Below, piece after piece: positions 1 through 7,472 of a DNA stretch of 37,730 nt (position 1 is its first letter; each line of letters starts with the position of its first letter). Both the position numbers and the translations under genes were made by a program. Below the pieces are notes generated by a model, which did not search any database, was not told the origin of the DNA, and worked only from the letters and a program-made list of their open reading frames with translations. Source of the stretch: Acidobacteriota bacterium (GTDB taxonomy: Bacteria > Acidobacteriota > Vicinamibacteria > Marinacidobacterales > Marinacidobacteraceae); assembly GCA_009835985.1 (NCBI GenBank), contig VXWI01000057.1, positions 1 to 37,730 on the forward strand, written 5' to 3'.

Positions 1-244
1 GGCCGAGTTCCCGAACCCGGTCCGACGGCTGCCGTTCCGCCAGCCGCCAGCCTTCCACCGTAACCTGCCGCGGAAAGTAAGGGAGGTCGTACAACTCCGG
101 CAGGCAGACGATCCGGGCGCCCCCGGCCGCAGCCGCGCGCACGGCCTCGACGGCGCCCCGGTGCGCGGCGTCGCGACTCGGCTCGATGGCCCGCTGGACG
201 AGGGCGAGCCGGGGCTGGCCGGTCGGCTGCGGATCAGCGGGCAT
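1..244 (-). CDS. aguB: N-carbamoylputrescine amidase / nitrilase-family hydrolase, N-terminal part
   Basis: The first 81 codons of a minus-strand gene run off the left edge of the window. Read from the ATG at 244, the protein starts MPADPQPTGQPRLALVQRA and reaches GGARIVCLPELYDLPYFPRQ near residues 47-66. That block is the hallmark of the carbon-nitrogen hydrolase family. The Glu in LPELY is the expected first catalytic residue (Glu-Lys-Cys triad), and the PYFPRQ wording is typical of N-carbamoylputrescine amidases, which split carbamoylputrescine to putrescine, CO2 and ammonia. The Lys and Cys lie outside the window. Its place 66 bases after the NhaC-type transporter and downstream of agmatine deiminase on the same strand fits this role. 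There is no clear Shine-Dalgarno sequence, so it may be translated from the operon message. The family is sure; the exact substrate is inferred from context. Confidence 0.8.
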   Translation of the reverse strand, partial: MPADPQPTGQPRLALVQRAIEPSRDAAHRGAVEAVRAAAAGGARIVCLPELYDLPYFPRQVTVEGWRLAERQPSDRVRELG

Positions 245-310
245 CGGCTAATTCTGCCGCGAGCGGGCCCTCCGGCAAGGCGCCGGGGTGGGTCCGGCGC
301 CGGGGAACGG

Positions 311-1687
311 TCACGCGAGCAGGCCGAGAAGCGCGAAACCGGCAAGCGCGGCGCCGGCGCCGATGAGGGCGTAGGGGAACTGCGTCCTGACGTGTTCCAT
401 GATGGAGCACCCGGCGCTCCGGGCCGCGAGCACCGTGGCGTCACCGTAAAAGCACGCGTGGGAGCCGAAGGCGCCCGCCGAAACGAGGGCTCCGAGCGTC
501 AGCGGCAGCGGAGCTCCCAACTCGGTGGCGAGCCCGATGACCACCGGCAGGCTGACCGTGTAGGCCCCCCAGAACGATCCGGTGGCGAACGCCACTCCCG
601 AGAGGGTGACGAACACGAGCGCCGGCAGCATCCAGGCGCTCGCGATGGGCTGCACGCTGCCGATCACGAACTCGGTCAGCCCCAGCGCGGCGTTCACGTC
701 CCGCAGGATGAAGGAGGCGAGCACGATCCCGAGGGGATAGACCATCTTCTCCATCCCGAGGAACGCCCCATCGGCGACGGGTCCCAGGCCGCCGGCCGGC
801 CGCACGAGCGCGGTCAGCACCAGGGCGACTCCCAGAGCCGCCACCACGCCGAAGAGGGCATCCCCGCCGAGCGCTAGGGTGGCTGCGGGCAGGACCAGGA
901 TCGGGATCAGGAAGGCCGGGGTCCGCAGACCGGGACGCGCCGGTGCCTGGTCGGTGGCCGGTTCGAGGCTCTCGTCGAGGGCCGCGGTCACCGGAGTTCG
1001 TCCCGAACGGAGTTGGCGCTCGGCACCCGCCATCGGTCCGAAGTCGCGGACCGCCCCGAGGATCACTGCGAACACCAACAGGATCGCAAACCACGGATAG
1101 AGGAGATACGGGATGAGGGAGACATACAGACCGATGCCGCCGCCTGTTTCGGCAAGTCCGTTCGCCTCGAAGAGCCCGGCGATGAACACCGTCCAGGTCG
1201 AGGCCGGAATCAACACGCAGATCGGCGCCGCCGTGCTGTCCACGACGTAGGCCAGCCGGGCGCGCGAGATACCGATCCGATCCGCCGCGCCCCGGAACGC
1301 CGCCCCCACCGCCAGCGCGTTCAGGTAGTCGTCGACGAAAGTGACGACGCCAAGTCCGAAGGCGCCGAGGAGGACCCCGCGGCGCGTCCTGAGACGCCCG
1401 GAGAGCGCCTCGCCGAACGCTTTCGACCCTCCGGCGCGGGCCAGGATGCCGATCAGGGCGCCGAAGAGCATCACCACCAGCACAACCCAGACGCTCGCCG
1501 GTTCGGCCATCACGGACTGGGCGTTGTCGAGGAACGCACTCAGGAATCCACCCCGCGAGAGCATCAGGTGGCCGAGCAGCGACCCGAAGATCAGGGCCTC
1601 CAGCGGCCGGCGGGTCCATACCGCAAGCCCCAGGACCGCGAGGCTGGGAATCAGGCTGAGAGCGCCCCAACCCTCCGCGCCACTCAC
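311..1687 (-). CDS. NhaC-family sodium/proton antiporter-type transporter
   Basis: This is an inner-membrane carrier of about 458 residues with roughly ten or more hydrophobic spans, such as LIPSLAVLGLAVW near the start and FALLGLLA at the very end. Family signs include FVDDYLNALAVG and the polar stretch TGSFWGAYTVSLPVVIG in the second half, matching NhaC/ArcD-like carriers. The open frame extends to a GTG at 1765, but those extra 26 residues are Gly/Arg-rich and unlike a membrane protein, so I prefer the GTG at 1687 just before the first span; the start is uncertain. It lies between agmatine deiminase (upstream) and N-carbamoylputrescine amidase (downstream). NhaC-family proteins are usually called Na+/H+ antiporters, but some move amino acids or amines. 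Exchange of agmatine for putrescine is my inference from position. Confidence 0.85.
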   Translation of the reverse strand: MSGAEGWGALSLIPSLAVLGLAVWTRRPLEALIFGSLLGHLMLSRGGFLSAFLDNAQSVMAEPASVWVVLVVMLFGALIGILARAGGSKAFGEALSGRLRTRRGVLLGAFGLGVVTFVDDYLNALAVGAAFRGAADRIGISRARLAYVVDSTAAPICVLIPASTWTVFIAGLFEANGLAETGGGIGLYVSLIPYLLYPWFAILLVFAVILGAVRDFGPMAGAERQLRSGRTPVTAALDESLEPATDQAPARPGLRTPAFLIPILVLPAATLALGGDALFGVVAALGVALVLTALVRPAGGLGPVADGAFLGMEKMVYPLGIVLASFILRDVNAALGLTEFVIGSVQPIASAWMLPALVFVTLSGVAFATGSFWGAYTVSLPVVIGLATELGAPLPLTLGALVSAGAFGSHACFYGDATVLAARSAGCSIMEHVRTQFPYALIGAGAALAGFALLGLLA

Positions 1688-1825
1688 GCGCTCACGGCCG
1701 CCGGAACAGGTCCGGCGCGCTCCAACTCGTCCGTCCCCTTCGACACCGGGTAGCGTTCGGCCCACCCCGCCCGAAAAAACCGATGGCAGCGAACTCCGTT
1801 CGCTGCCCGCAGTTTCGGGGGAAAG

Positions 1826-1852
1826 TGTGAAAGGGGGTTACCCCCTTTCACA
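1826..1852. repeat. Perfect 12-bp inverted repeat with 3-base loop
   Basis: TGTGAAAGGGGG, then TTA, then CCCCCTTTCACA: twelve uninterrupted pairs around three bases. It lies in the 325-base spacer between the stop of agmatine deiminase (2013) and the preferred start of the NhaC-type gene (1687). No run of T follows on either strand, so a classical intrinsic terminator is unlikely. An operator, a mobile palindrome or a transcript-stabilising hairpin are alternatives. I see no gene in the rest of this spacer. Confidence 0.75.
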
Positions 1853-2012
1853 AGAAAGAAACGACAAACCGGAACTCGCCGCCGCGCGCCACCGGCGCGC
1901 AAGGGAGTTGTGGTTTGCGGCGCGAAGCGCCGGGCGGTTCGGTAGCGGGAGTGCGACCCAGTCTGCACAGATCGCTCCGGAGTAGTCACCGCAGGTTCCC
2001 GTCGCACCCCCG

Positions 2013-3332
2013 CTAACGGACCGCTCGACGGGGTTCCTGTTGCAAGATGCAATGGATCCCGCCGCCGCCGAGGTTGACGGCCATGGCGTCGAGGGGCAGC
2101 ACCTCGCGGCCGGGGAAGACTTCGCGAAGGATGGCGAGCGCGCGTTCGTCCTTTTCCCTAAGGCTCGCCGGCATACCGGGCTTCCAGTACTTCTGGGCCA
2201 GCACGAGGCCGTTCGTCACCTGGAAGTTCAGATAGCTTGCCGCCGCGACCACCTTGATCTCGTCGTCCGGCGCGATCGAAGACCCGTCCTCGTATTCGAG
2301 CGGCTGGATGTAATCGAACACCCCGTCTCCGGCCCGCATCGTGTCGAAGAGGGAATCGGGCGCCGGCACCCGGACGATCCGGAAGGGGTTTCCGTCCTGA
2401 TCCGTCGCGGCGCTGAGCCTCCGGAAACTCTCCTCGAGCCGTTCGTGGCTGATCGCCGCGATGGGGTCCGTGCGGCGCTCCTCCTCGGTGATCTCCGCGA
2501 GCAGGATGGTTGCCGGGTCCGCGAAGCGGGCGAACTCATCCACGTGGCCGCCGGTGGTGATGACTGTGTAGACGCCGCCGGGAAGCCGCCCGCGGAAGGT
2601 GAGTTCGTCCTCGGCCATGCCCTCGGCGAGCCAGATGACCTTGGAAACTCCCAACGTGCGCCGGAACTCCTCCTCCATGGTTTCGAGGGTCCATCCCGGG
2701 TTGCGCTGCAGTTCCACGGCTTCCACGGCGAGCATCACGCCCTTGCCGTTGAACTCGCGCGAGCCGCCTTCGCTGATCAGCGCCGACTTCACGACCTCCA
2801 GCCCGAGGAGGTCGGCGACGTGGCGGTCCACCGCCTCCTCGAGGCGGGAGTTCGGGCTGTCCGGGGACTCGTAGCCCCACATGTTGAATCCGAAATCGAT
2901 GACCCGGAGGCCGCCCCGATCACCCCGCAGGAAGATCGGTCCCATGTCCCGCATCCAGATGTCGCCGTGCGGCACGGCGTGGATGGTCACGTGACCGTCC
3001 GGCACTTCCTCTTGCCGAAAGCGCTCCCGGAGGCGATCCGCCTCGGCGTCATCCTGGGCCAGCAGCTCGATGGCCACCCTGCCCTCGGTGGCGCGAATGA
3101 TCTCGATGAGGAGCGGCTCGGTCGGCAGTCCCCGCTTGTTCTCGTAGGTCGGCCAGGCCATCCAGAGGGCGCGGTGCGGTTCGAACTCGGCCGGGAACAC
3201 GAACGACTCGGCTGCGGGGGCCGTTTCGGAGGCCCCTCGCGGGTCGCCCCCACACGCGCAGATCGCGGTCAAAAGCAGGGCGCCCGCGGGATTCAGGGCA
3301 CTGCAATTACCGCCGGGAGGCCGCACCGCCAC
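2013..3332 (-). CDS. aguA: Agmatine deiminase, predicted lipoprotein
   Basis: This peptidylarginine-deiminase-fold enzyme (439 aa) hydrolyses agmatine to N-carbamoylputrescine and ammonia. Visible motifs are HGDIWMRDMGP (about residues 122-132), SEGGSREFNGKG (about 187-198), GGHVDEFARF (261-270) and NLGGGGIHC with the nucleophilic Cys at 428. These are the conserved acid, His and Cys active-site regions of the family. Unusually, the protein begins with a Cys-rich, lipoprotein-like leader (hydrophobic AGALLLTAICAC, candidate lipidated Cys27) followed by a Ser/Ala/Pro-rich linker. Most agmatine deiminases are cytosolic, so this one may sit in the periplasm. It heads a minus-strand cluster with the NhaC-type transporter and the amidase fragment. 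Family assignment is firm; export is inferred from the N-terminus. Confidence 0.88.
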   Translation of the reverse strand: MAVRPPGGNCSALNPAGALLLTAICACGGDPRGASETAPAAESFVFPAEFEPHRALWMAWPTYENKRGLPTEPLLIEIIRATEGRVAIELLAQDDAEADRLRERFRQEEVPDGHVTIHAVPHGDIWMRDMGPIFLRGDRGGLRVIDFGFNMWGYESPDSPNSRLEEAVDRHVADLLGLEVVKSALISEGGSREFNGKGVMLAVEAVELQRNPGWTLETMEEEFRRTLGVSKVIWLAEGMAEDELTFRGRLPGGVYTVITTGGHVDEFARFADPATILLAEITEEERRTDPIAAISHERLEESFRRLSAATDQDGNPFRIVRVPAPDSLFDTMRAGDGVFDYIQPLEYEDGSSIAPDDEIKVVAAASYLNFQVTNGLVLAQKYWKPGMPASLREKDERALAILREVFPGREVLPLDAMAVNLGGGGIHCILQQEPRRAVR

Positions 3333-3335
3333 GAC

Positions 3336-3341
3336 TATACT
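3336..3341 (+). promoter_or_regulatory. Candidate -10 box (TATACT) for gatC
   Basis: TATACT is a close match to the bacterial -10 consensus and is one of the few AT-rich spots in the 39-base gap between the divergent aguA and gatC starts. It would place transcription start near 3348, some 24 bases before the gatC GTG. No good -35 box is visible. Low confidence. Confidence 0.3.
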
Positions 3342-3371
3342 CGCGGCCGCACTGGATCATTGGGGCACCGG

Positions 3372-3689
3372 GTGGCAGACGGGATCAACAGCGACGAGTT
3401 CTTCCGGGTCGCTGCGCTAGCCTCGGTCGCGCCCCCGGAAGGGGAGATCCGGACGCGGAACTTCCGGGCGGCCCGCAAGGTCCTCGGGACCTACGCGCTG
3501 CAGGTGGTGGAGACCGCCAGTAGCGAGGGCGACGCGCGGCCCGGGGACGCTTCCGGCGAGGAAGCCGCCTGCCCGCTGCGCCCGGACGAACCGCGCGAGG
3601 GCCTTCCGGACGGCAAGGCCTTCGAACTCGCCCCCGAGCGGGGAGAGCGCCTCATCCACGTTCCCCGAGTCCTCGGAGGCGGGTCGTGA
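3372..3689 (+). CDS. gatC: Aspartyl/glutamyl-tRNA amidotransferase subunit C
   Basis: This is a small subunit (105 aa) that stabilises GatA and GatB in the complex converting misacylated Glu-tRNA(Gln) or Asp-tRNA(Asn) to the amidated form. The C-terminal half carries the family pattern: PLRPDEPREGLPDGKAFELA followed by ERGERLIHVPRVL, equivalent to the usual LREDEP...APE...FRVPRVL. The N-terminal half has the expected helical part (DEFFRVAALASVAPPEGEI). The same frame is open far upstream, antisense to aguA, but that part is a shadow. I chose the GTG at 3372 because the protein then has normal family length. The stop overlaps the gatA start (GTGA at 3686-3689), so the two are translationally coupled. 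Confidence 0.85.
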   Translation: MADGINSDEFFRVAALASVAPPEGEIRTRNFRAARKVLGTYALQVVETASSEGDARPGDASGEEAACPLRPDEPREGLPDGKAFELAPERGERLIHVPRVLGGGS

Positions 3690-5155
3690 CGGCCACCGCG
3701 GGACGGTCGTGCGGCATCCCGCATCCATCCGGCGGCCTCGACGTGACCGCGGCAACCGCCGCCCGGCTCGACCACGCCGAAGCGATCAACCGGCGCATTC
3801 ACGCATTCCTGCATCTCGACCGGGACGGTGCGCTGGCGGCCGCCGGGCGACTCGAACGCCAGCCGGCCGACGCCCGGGGCTCCCTCTTCGGGCTCCCGGT
3901 CGCCGTCAAGGACAACATCGCGGTACGCGGGCTGCCCTCGACCTCCGGCTCCGCGGTCCTCCGCAACTACCGGGCGCCCTACGACGCCACCGTGGTGGAA
4001 CGGCTCCGGCGAGCCGGCGCGGTGATCCTCGGCACCACGAACCTCGACGAGTTCGCCATGGGTTCCGCCACGACGACCGGGTTTCGCGGACCGACCCGGA
4101 ACCCGGTGGCGCCGGACCGCATCGTCGGAGGCTCGTCGGGAGGTCCGGCAGCCGCCGTGGCCGCCGGGGCGGTTCCGGCGGCCCTCGGGACGGACACCGG
4201 CGGCTCGGTGCGCCTCCCGGCGGCGCACACTGGCATCTTCGGCATCCGCCCGACCTACGGCCGTGTCTCGCGCTTCGGGATCACCGCCTACGCGTCCTCA
4301 TTCGATCAGGTCGGCTGTCTCGCCTCCGATCTCCACGAGCTCGCGCAAGTGCTCTCGGTCGTTTCGGGCGCCGATCCCCGCGATGCCACGAGCATCGATC
4401 GCGAGGTGCCGGACTTCACGGCGGCCGCCGCCCGTCCCGCGCTCCCGCGCGCCGTGGTGGCGTGCAGCGACGAGGACATCGGGATTCTGGACGCGCCCTC
4501 CCGAACCGCGTTCTTCCGGGCCCTGCGCCGCTTCGAGGAAGCCGGGACCACGATCCGGCGCTTCCGCTTGCCGGAAGCGGTCACCACGATCTCCGCCTAC
4601 TACGTCCTCGCCTGTGCCGAAGCCAGCTCGAATCTCGCCCGCTTCGACGGCATGCGCTACGGCAGCCGCGTGGCGGGCGACGGAACGCTCGCGGCGGCGT
4701 TTCGCGAAAGCCGGACCGCGGGATTCGGAGACGAGGTGCGCCTGCGCATCCTGCTCGGAACCACCGTGCTCTCCCAGGGTTACCGCGACGCCATCTACGC
4801 GGCGGCCACCGCCGCCCGGAAGGCGATCCGGGACCGGCTGTCCGGCGCTCTCGAGCCGGGGGAACTCCTCCTGCTCCCGATCGCCAGGACGTCACCCCGG
4901 CGGCTGTCGGACCCCATCGAGGCGGGCGAGGACTACGAGGGGGACCGGTTCACCGTCCTGGCCGCGCTGGCCGGCTTCCCCGCGCTGGCAGTGCCGGCAG
5001 GCGAGCGCAACGGCCTGCCCTTCGGCGTGGAACTGATGGCCCTTCCCTGGCAGGAAACGACGCTCCTCTCGGCAGCGGCCGCCTTCAGCGCGCTTCCGGG
5101 GGCCACCGCGCAGCGGTCCACGAGTCCCAGCCGCGGGGCGGCAGGGGCTCCGTAG
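3686..5155 (+). CDS. gatA: Aspartyl/glutamyl-tRNA amidotransferase subunit A
   Basis: This is the amidase subunit (489 aa) of GatCAB, which releases ammonia from glutamine for tRNA-dependent amidation. The amidase-signature Ser-cisSer-Lys triad is visible: Lys in LPVAVKDNIAVRG (about residue 74), Ser in IVGGSSGGPAAAVAAG and nucleophile Ser in LGTDTGGSVRLPAA. The usual GGSSGGSA is GGSSGGPA here, which does not remove a catalytic residue. It starts with GTG inside the gatC stop. No gatB follows: the next gene, thiL, is convergent, and its last 71 bases overlap the end of gatA. GatB must be elsewhere. The strong GatC-GatA pairing makes another amidase unlikely. Confidence 0.93.
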   Translation: MTATAGRSCGIPHPSGGLDVTAATAARLDHAEAINRRIHAFLHLDRDGALAAAGRLERQPADARGSLFGLPVAVKDNIAVRGLPSTSGSAVLRNYRAPYDATVVERLRRAGAVILGTTNLDEFAMGSATTTGFRGPTRNPVAPDRIVGGSSGGPAAAVAAGAVPAALGTDTGGSVRLPAAHTGIFGIRPTYGRVSRFGITAYASSFDQVGCLASDLHELAQVLSVVSGADPRDATSIDREVPDFTAAAARPALPRAVVACSDEDIGILDAPSRTAFFRALRRFEEAGTTIRRFRLPEAVTTISAYYVLACAEASSNLARFDGMRYGSRVAGDGTLAAAFRESRTAGFGDEVRLRILLGTTVLSQGYRDAIYAAATAARKAIRDRLSGALEPGELLLLPIARTSPRRLSDPIEAGEDYEGDRFTVLAALAGFPALAVPAGERNGLPFGVELMALPWQETTLLSAAAAFSALPGATAQRSTSPSRGAAGAP

Positions 5156-6182
5156 GCCCCTTCGCGCGCCGCAACCGGACTCCCTCCCCGACACCGGTGA
5201 CCCGGCCCACCGGGAAGACCGGGATCTCCGCCGCGGCCGCCACGGCCCGGACCCGCGTTTGTGGCCCCGCGAGCAGCAACTCGTAGTCCTCGCCGCCGAA
5301 CAGCGCCGCATCGAGACCTCGGGCGCCCGGACCGGCGAGCGGCACCCGGGAAGCCTCGACGAGCGCCCCGACACCACTCGCGGCCGCAAGCCGGTGGAGG
5401 TCGAGGGCCAGACCGTCCGAGATGTCCATCCCGGCGTGCGCCGCGCCCGCGAGGGCCGCGCCCGCCTCAAGGCGCGGCGCTGGATCGAGGTGCCTTGCCA
5501 CCAGCGCGTCCTCCTCCGGCGTGAAGGACGCCGTCGCTCCTTCCCGCCGCCCCCGCAGGAGGGACAGACCGAGAGCCGCCCCACCCAGTTTCCCCGTGAC
5601 GAACAGTGCGTCTCCCGGTTTCGCGCCGCTGCGGCGGAGGAGCGGGGCCTCCGCGGGACTGGTCCCGGCCACCGTGACATGGAGTCCGAGACGTTTCCCG
5701 GCGGTGATGTTGCCTCCCACGAGCGGCGCTCCCAGTTCCCGGGCCCGCTCGGCGGCGGCCTCGCTGATCCGGACCGCCGCCGTCTCTTCGGAGGGCGGCG
5801 CCACCAGGGAGATGAGCGTCCCCGCCGGCCGCCCCCCCATGGCCGCGATGTCGCTCACCGCCGCGGCAACGGCCCGGCGGCCGATAGCGCGCGGCGGATG
5901 CAGACGGCGGTCGAAGTGAACGCCTTCCTCGGAGGCATCCGTCGTCAGGAGGAGCGCGCCGCCGCCGGGCCAGGCCAGCGCCGCCGCGTCATCGCCCGGT
6001 CCCAGGATCAGCCGCGGGATGCCCTCCCCCGCAGCCGTCTCGAGGGACGGGAGCACGTCCAGAATCCGCCGCAGCAGCCGGTCCTCACCGGAGGACGGCC
6101 CCGGCCCCGAATCCTCGGCAGGGAGCCGGTCCGAATGGTCTTTCGCCCTCCCGTCAACGCCGGTCCGCATTGCCGCTTCCAA
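5085..6182 (-). CDS. thiL: Thiamine-monophosphate kinase
   Basis: This 365-aa enzyme phosphorylates thiamine monophosphate to the active cofactor thiamine diphosphate. Motifs in order: ILGPGDDAAAL (about residue 60), LLTTDASEEGVHFD, VSDIAAMGGRP, LVGGNITAG, LFVTGKLGGAALGLSLL, HAGMDISDGLALDL and FGGEDYELLLAG. These are the metal-, ATP- and substrate-binding stretches of ThiL/PurM-fold kinases. About 30 hydrophilic residues precede the domain, so a later start is possible. It is the last gene of the minus-strand thrS-to-thiL run, 35 bases after zapA, and its 3' end overlaps convergent gatA by 71 bases. No terminator is visible in that overlap. Confidence 0.95.
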   Translation of the reverse strand: MEAAMRTGVDGRAKDHSDRLPAEDSGPGPSSGEDRLLRRILDVLPSLETAAGEGIPRLILGPGDDAAALAWPGGGALLLTTDASEEGVHFDRRLHPPRAIGRRAVAAAVSDIAAMGGRPAGTLISLVAPPSEETAAVRISEAAAERARELGAPLVGGNITAGKRLGLHVTVAGTSPAEAPLLRRSGAKPGDALFVTGKLGGAALGLSLLRGRREGATASFTPEEDALVARHLDPAPRLEAGAALAGAAHAGMDISDGLALDLHRLAAASGVGALVEASRVPLAGPGARGLDAALFGGEDYELLLAGPQTRVRAVAAAAEIPVFPVGRVTGVGEGVRLRRAKGPTEPLPPRGWDSWTAARWPPEAR

Positions 6183-6217
6183 CGGGCTGCTCAGGCGGCA
6201 GCCACCACCGAACCGCG

Positions 6218-6529
6218 TCAGTCCCGGGGAGCGACGGTTTGTTCCAGGCGTTTGGTGAGGTCGGCAATGCGGCTCCTCACCGCCTCGACCGCCTCCTCGA
6301 TGTCTCCGGAATCGGCATCGCCGACGGCCCGCTGGCGCAACAACTCATCCCCCATGTTGAGTGCCGCGAGGATCGCGACCTCCTCCTTTTCGAGGTGCGG
6401 CGCCGCCCGCAGGACGTCACCGATGCGTTCGTTCACCAATCTGGCCACCGCCGCGAGGTCAGCCCCCCCCTCGTCCGACCGCAGCCGATACGACCGGCCC
6501 GCAACCTCGACCTGGACCGTCTCGCTCAT
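6218..6529 (-). CDS. zapA: Cell division protein ZapA
   Basis: This protein (103 aa) binds FtsZ and bundles its filaments at the division site. The start SETVQVEVAGRSYRLRSDE, the block LAAVARLVNERIGDV and the helical AILAALNMGDELLRQ match ZapA from Gram-negative bacteria, followed by a coiled-coil tail (about residues 75-100). Its ATG overlaps the stop of the preceding coiled-coil gene by four bases (ATGA), so the two are coupled. In many bacteria zapA follows rplT-pheS-pheT; here pheS and pheT are missing and zapA comes almost directly after the ribosomal genes. No 6S RNA, often found next to zapA, is visible here; only 35 bases separate zapA from thiL. Confidence 0.85.
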   Translation of the reverse strand: MSETVQVEVAGRSYRLRSDEGGADLAAVARLVNERIGDVLRAAPHLEKEEVAILAALNMGDELLRQRAVGDADSGDIEEAVEAVRSRIADLTKRLEQTVAPRD

Positions 6530-6822
6530 TGCCGCCCGCCCTCGGCGCTCTCCGCTGCGGAGCCCCCTGACCCGGTCACGGCGCGCAGCGCCTTGCGGAT
6601 GACCTCACGTTCCTCCCGGAGGATCGCGACCCTCTGCTCCGCCCGCTCCGCACGAGCGCTGGCCCGTGCTTCCGCCTCGCGTAGCGCGTCCCGCTCCCGC
6701 TCGACCTCCTGAACGCGGGCGTGCGTCGCCTCGGCGATCCGTCCCCGGACTCGCTCGAGGGTGGACTCCGCCCGTTCGATGTCCCCGAGCAGCCCCCGGA
6801 CGGCGGCTGCGCGATCGGACAT
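6526..6822 (-). CDS. Short coiled-coil protein upstream of zapA
   Basis: This 98-aa protein is almost entirely predicted helix. Residues 10-80 are rich in Arg, Glu and Ala with heptad-like spacing (EVERERDALREAEARASARA and following), and the tail is a short Gly/Ser stretch. No enzyme motif is present. It begins 28 bases after rplT and its stop overlaps the zapA start (ATGA), so it is co-translated with zapA. ZapB-like or other division-associated coiled coils sit in similar positions in other genomes, and a role with ZapA is a reasonable guess, but sequence of this type does not identify a family. Confidence 0.65.
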   Translation of the reverse strand: MSDRAAAVRGLLGDIERAESTLERVRGRIAEATHARVQEVERERDALREAEARASARAERAEQRVAILREEREVIRKALRAVTGSGGSAAESAEGGRQ

Positions 6823-6850
6823 GGAGCGATTCCGGCTCGAAACGGCGCCT

Positions 6851-7225
6851 CTAGTCGGAACTCGATCGAGTCTGGAGCGCCTCCCGCGCCCGGTCCACCA
6901 GGGAGTCGAACGCCCCCGGATCGTGAACCGCCAGTTCGGCCAGCTGTTTCCGGTTCACGCCCACCTGGGCCAGCGACAGCCCGTGCGCGAACTGGGCGTA
7001 CGGGAGTCCCCGTTCCCGGGACGCCGCGCTGATGCGGGTGATCCACAGGCGGCGGAAATCGCGCTTCCGGGTCCGGCGATCACGGTAGGCGTACGAGAGG
7101 GCGCGATCGAGCGCCTGCATGGCGTGCCGGTAGAGCTTGCCGCGCATCCCGCGGTAGCCTCGGGTCTGTTTGAGAACCCGCCGACGCCGGTCCCGCCGGT
7201 GGGTCCCGCGTTTCACTCGGGACAT
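6851..7225 (-). CDS. rplT: 50S ribosomal protein L20
   Basis: This 124-aa protein binds 23S rRNA early in large-subunit assembly. It starts SRVKRGTHRRDRRRRVLKQT and contains the family blocks GYRGMRGKLYRHAMQAL, YAYRDRRTRKRDFRRLWITR and NRKQLAEL, with the usual basic N-terminal extension. It follows rpmI by 37 bases in the universal infC-rpmI-rplT order. In Escherichia coli L20 represses its own operon by binding the message ahead of rpmI; I could not see a matching structure in the 15-base infC-rpmI gap. Length and start are standard. Confidence 0.97.
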   Translation of the reverse strand: MSRVKRGTHRRDRRRRVLKQTRGYRGMRGKLYRHAMQALDRALSYAYRDRRTRKRDFRRLWITRISAASRERGLPYAQFAHGLSLAQVGVNRKQLAELAVHDPGAFDSLVDRAREALQTRSSSD

Positions 7226-7262
7226 CGTGTCTTCTCCAACTCTTTCGCAGTGGAACGGGCCG

Positions 7263-7457
7263 TCACCCGATGATCCGGGCGATCATCTTCGCTTCGCCCT
7301 CGAACACCCACGCCCCGCTGCGCAGGCGGCGGCGGCGCTTCGCGGATTTCTTGGTGAGGATGTGGCTGTGATAGGCGCACCGGCGGCGTATCTTGCCGCT
7401 GGCAGTCTTGCGGAACCGCTTCGCGGCGCCGCGGTGGGTCTTCATCTTCAGTTTCAT
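7263..7457 (-). CDS. rpmI: 50S ribosomal protein L35
   Basis: A 64-aa basic protein of the large subunit. The sequence [20 protein letters not shown] and the block [16 protein letters not shown] are diagnostic of bacterial L35. It lies 15 bases after infC and 37 before rplT, the standard order. No oddities seen. Confidence 0.97.
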   Translation of the reverse strand: MKLKMKTHRGAAKRFRKTASGKIRRRCAYHSHILTKKSAKRRRRLRSGAWVFEGEAKMIARIIG

Positions 7458-7472
7458 GGTGGTTCCTGTGGC

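Noticed and set aside
161-877. Plus-strand frame of 238 codons at the left end
   Set aside because: It overlaps the amidase N-terminus and the transporter on the other strand; the composition is Arg/Gly-rich with no family signal.
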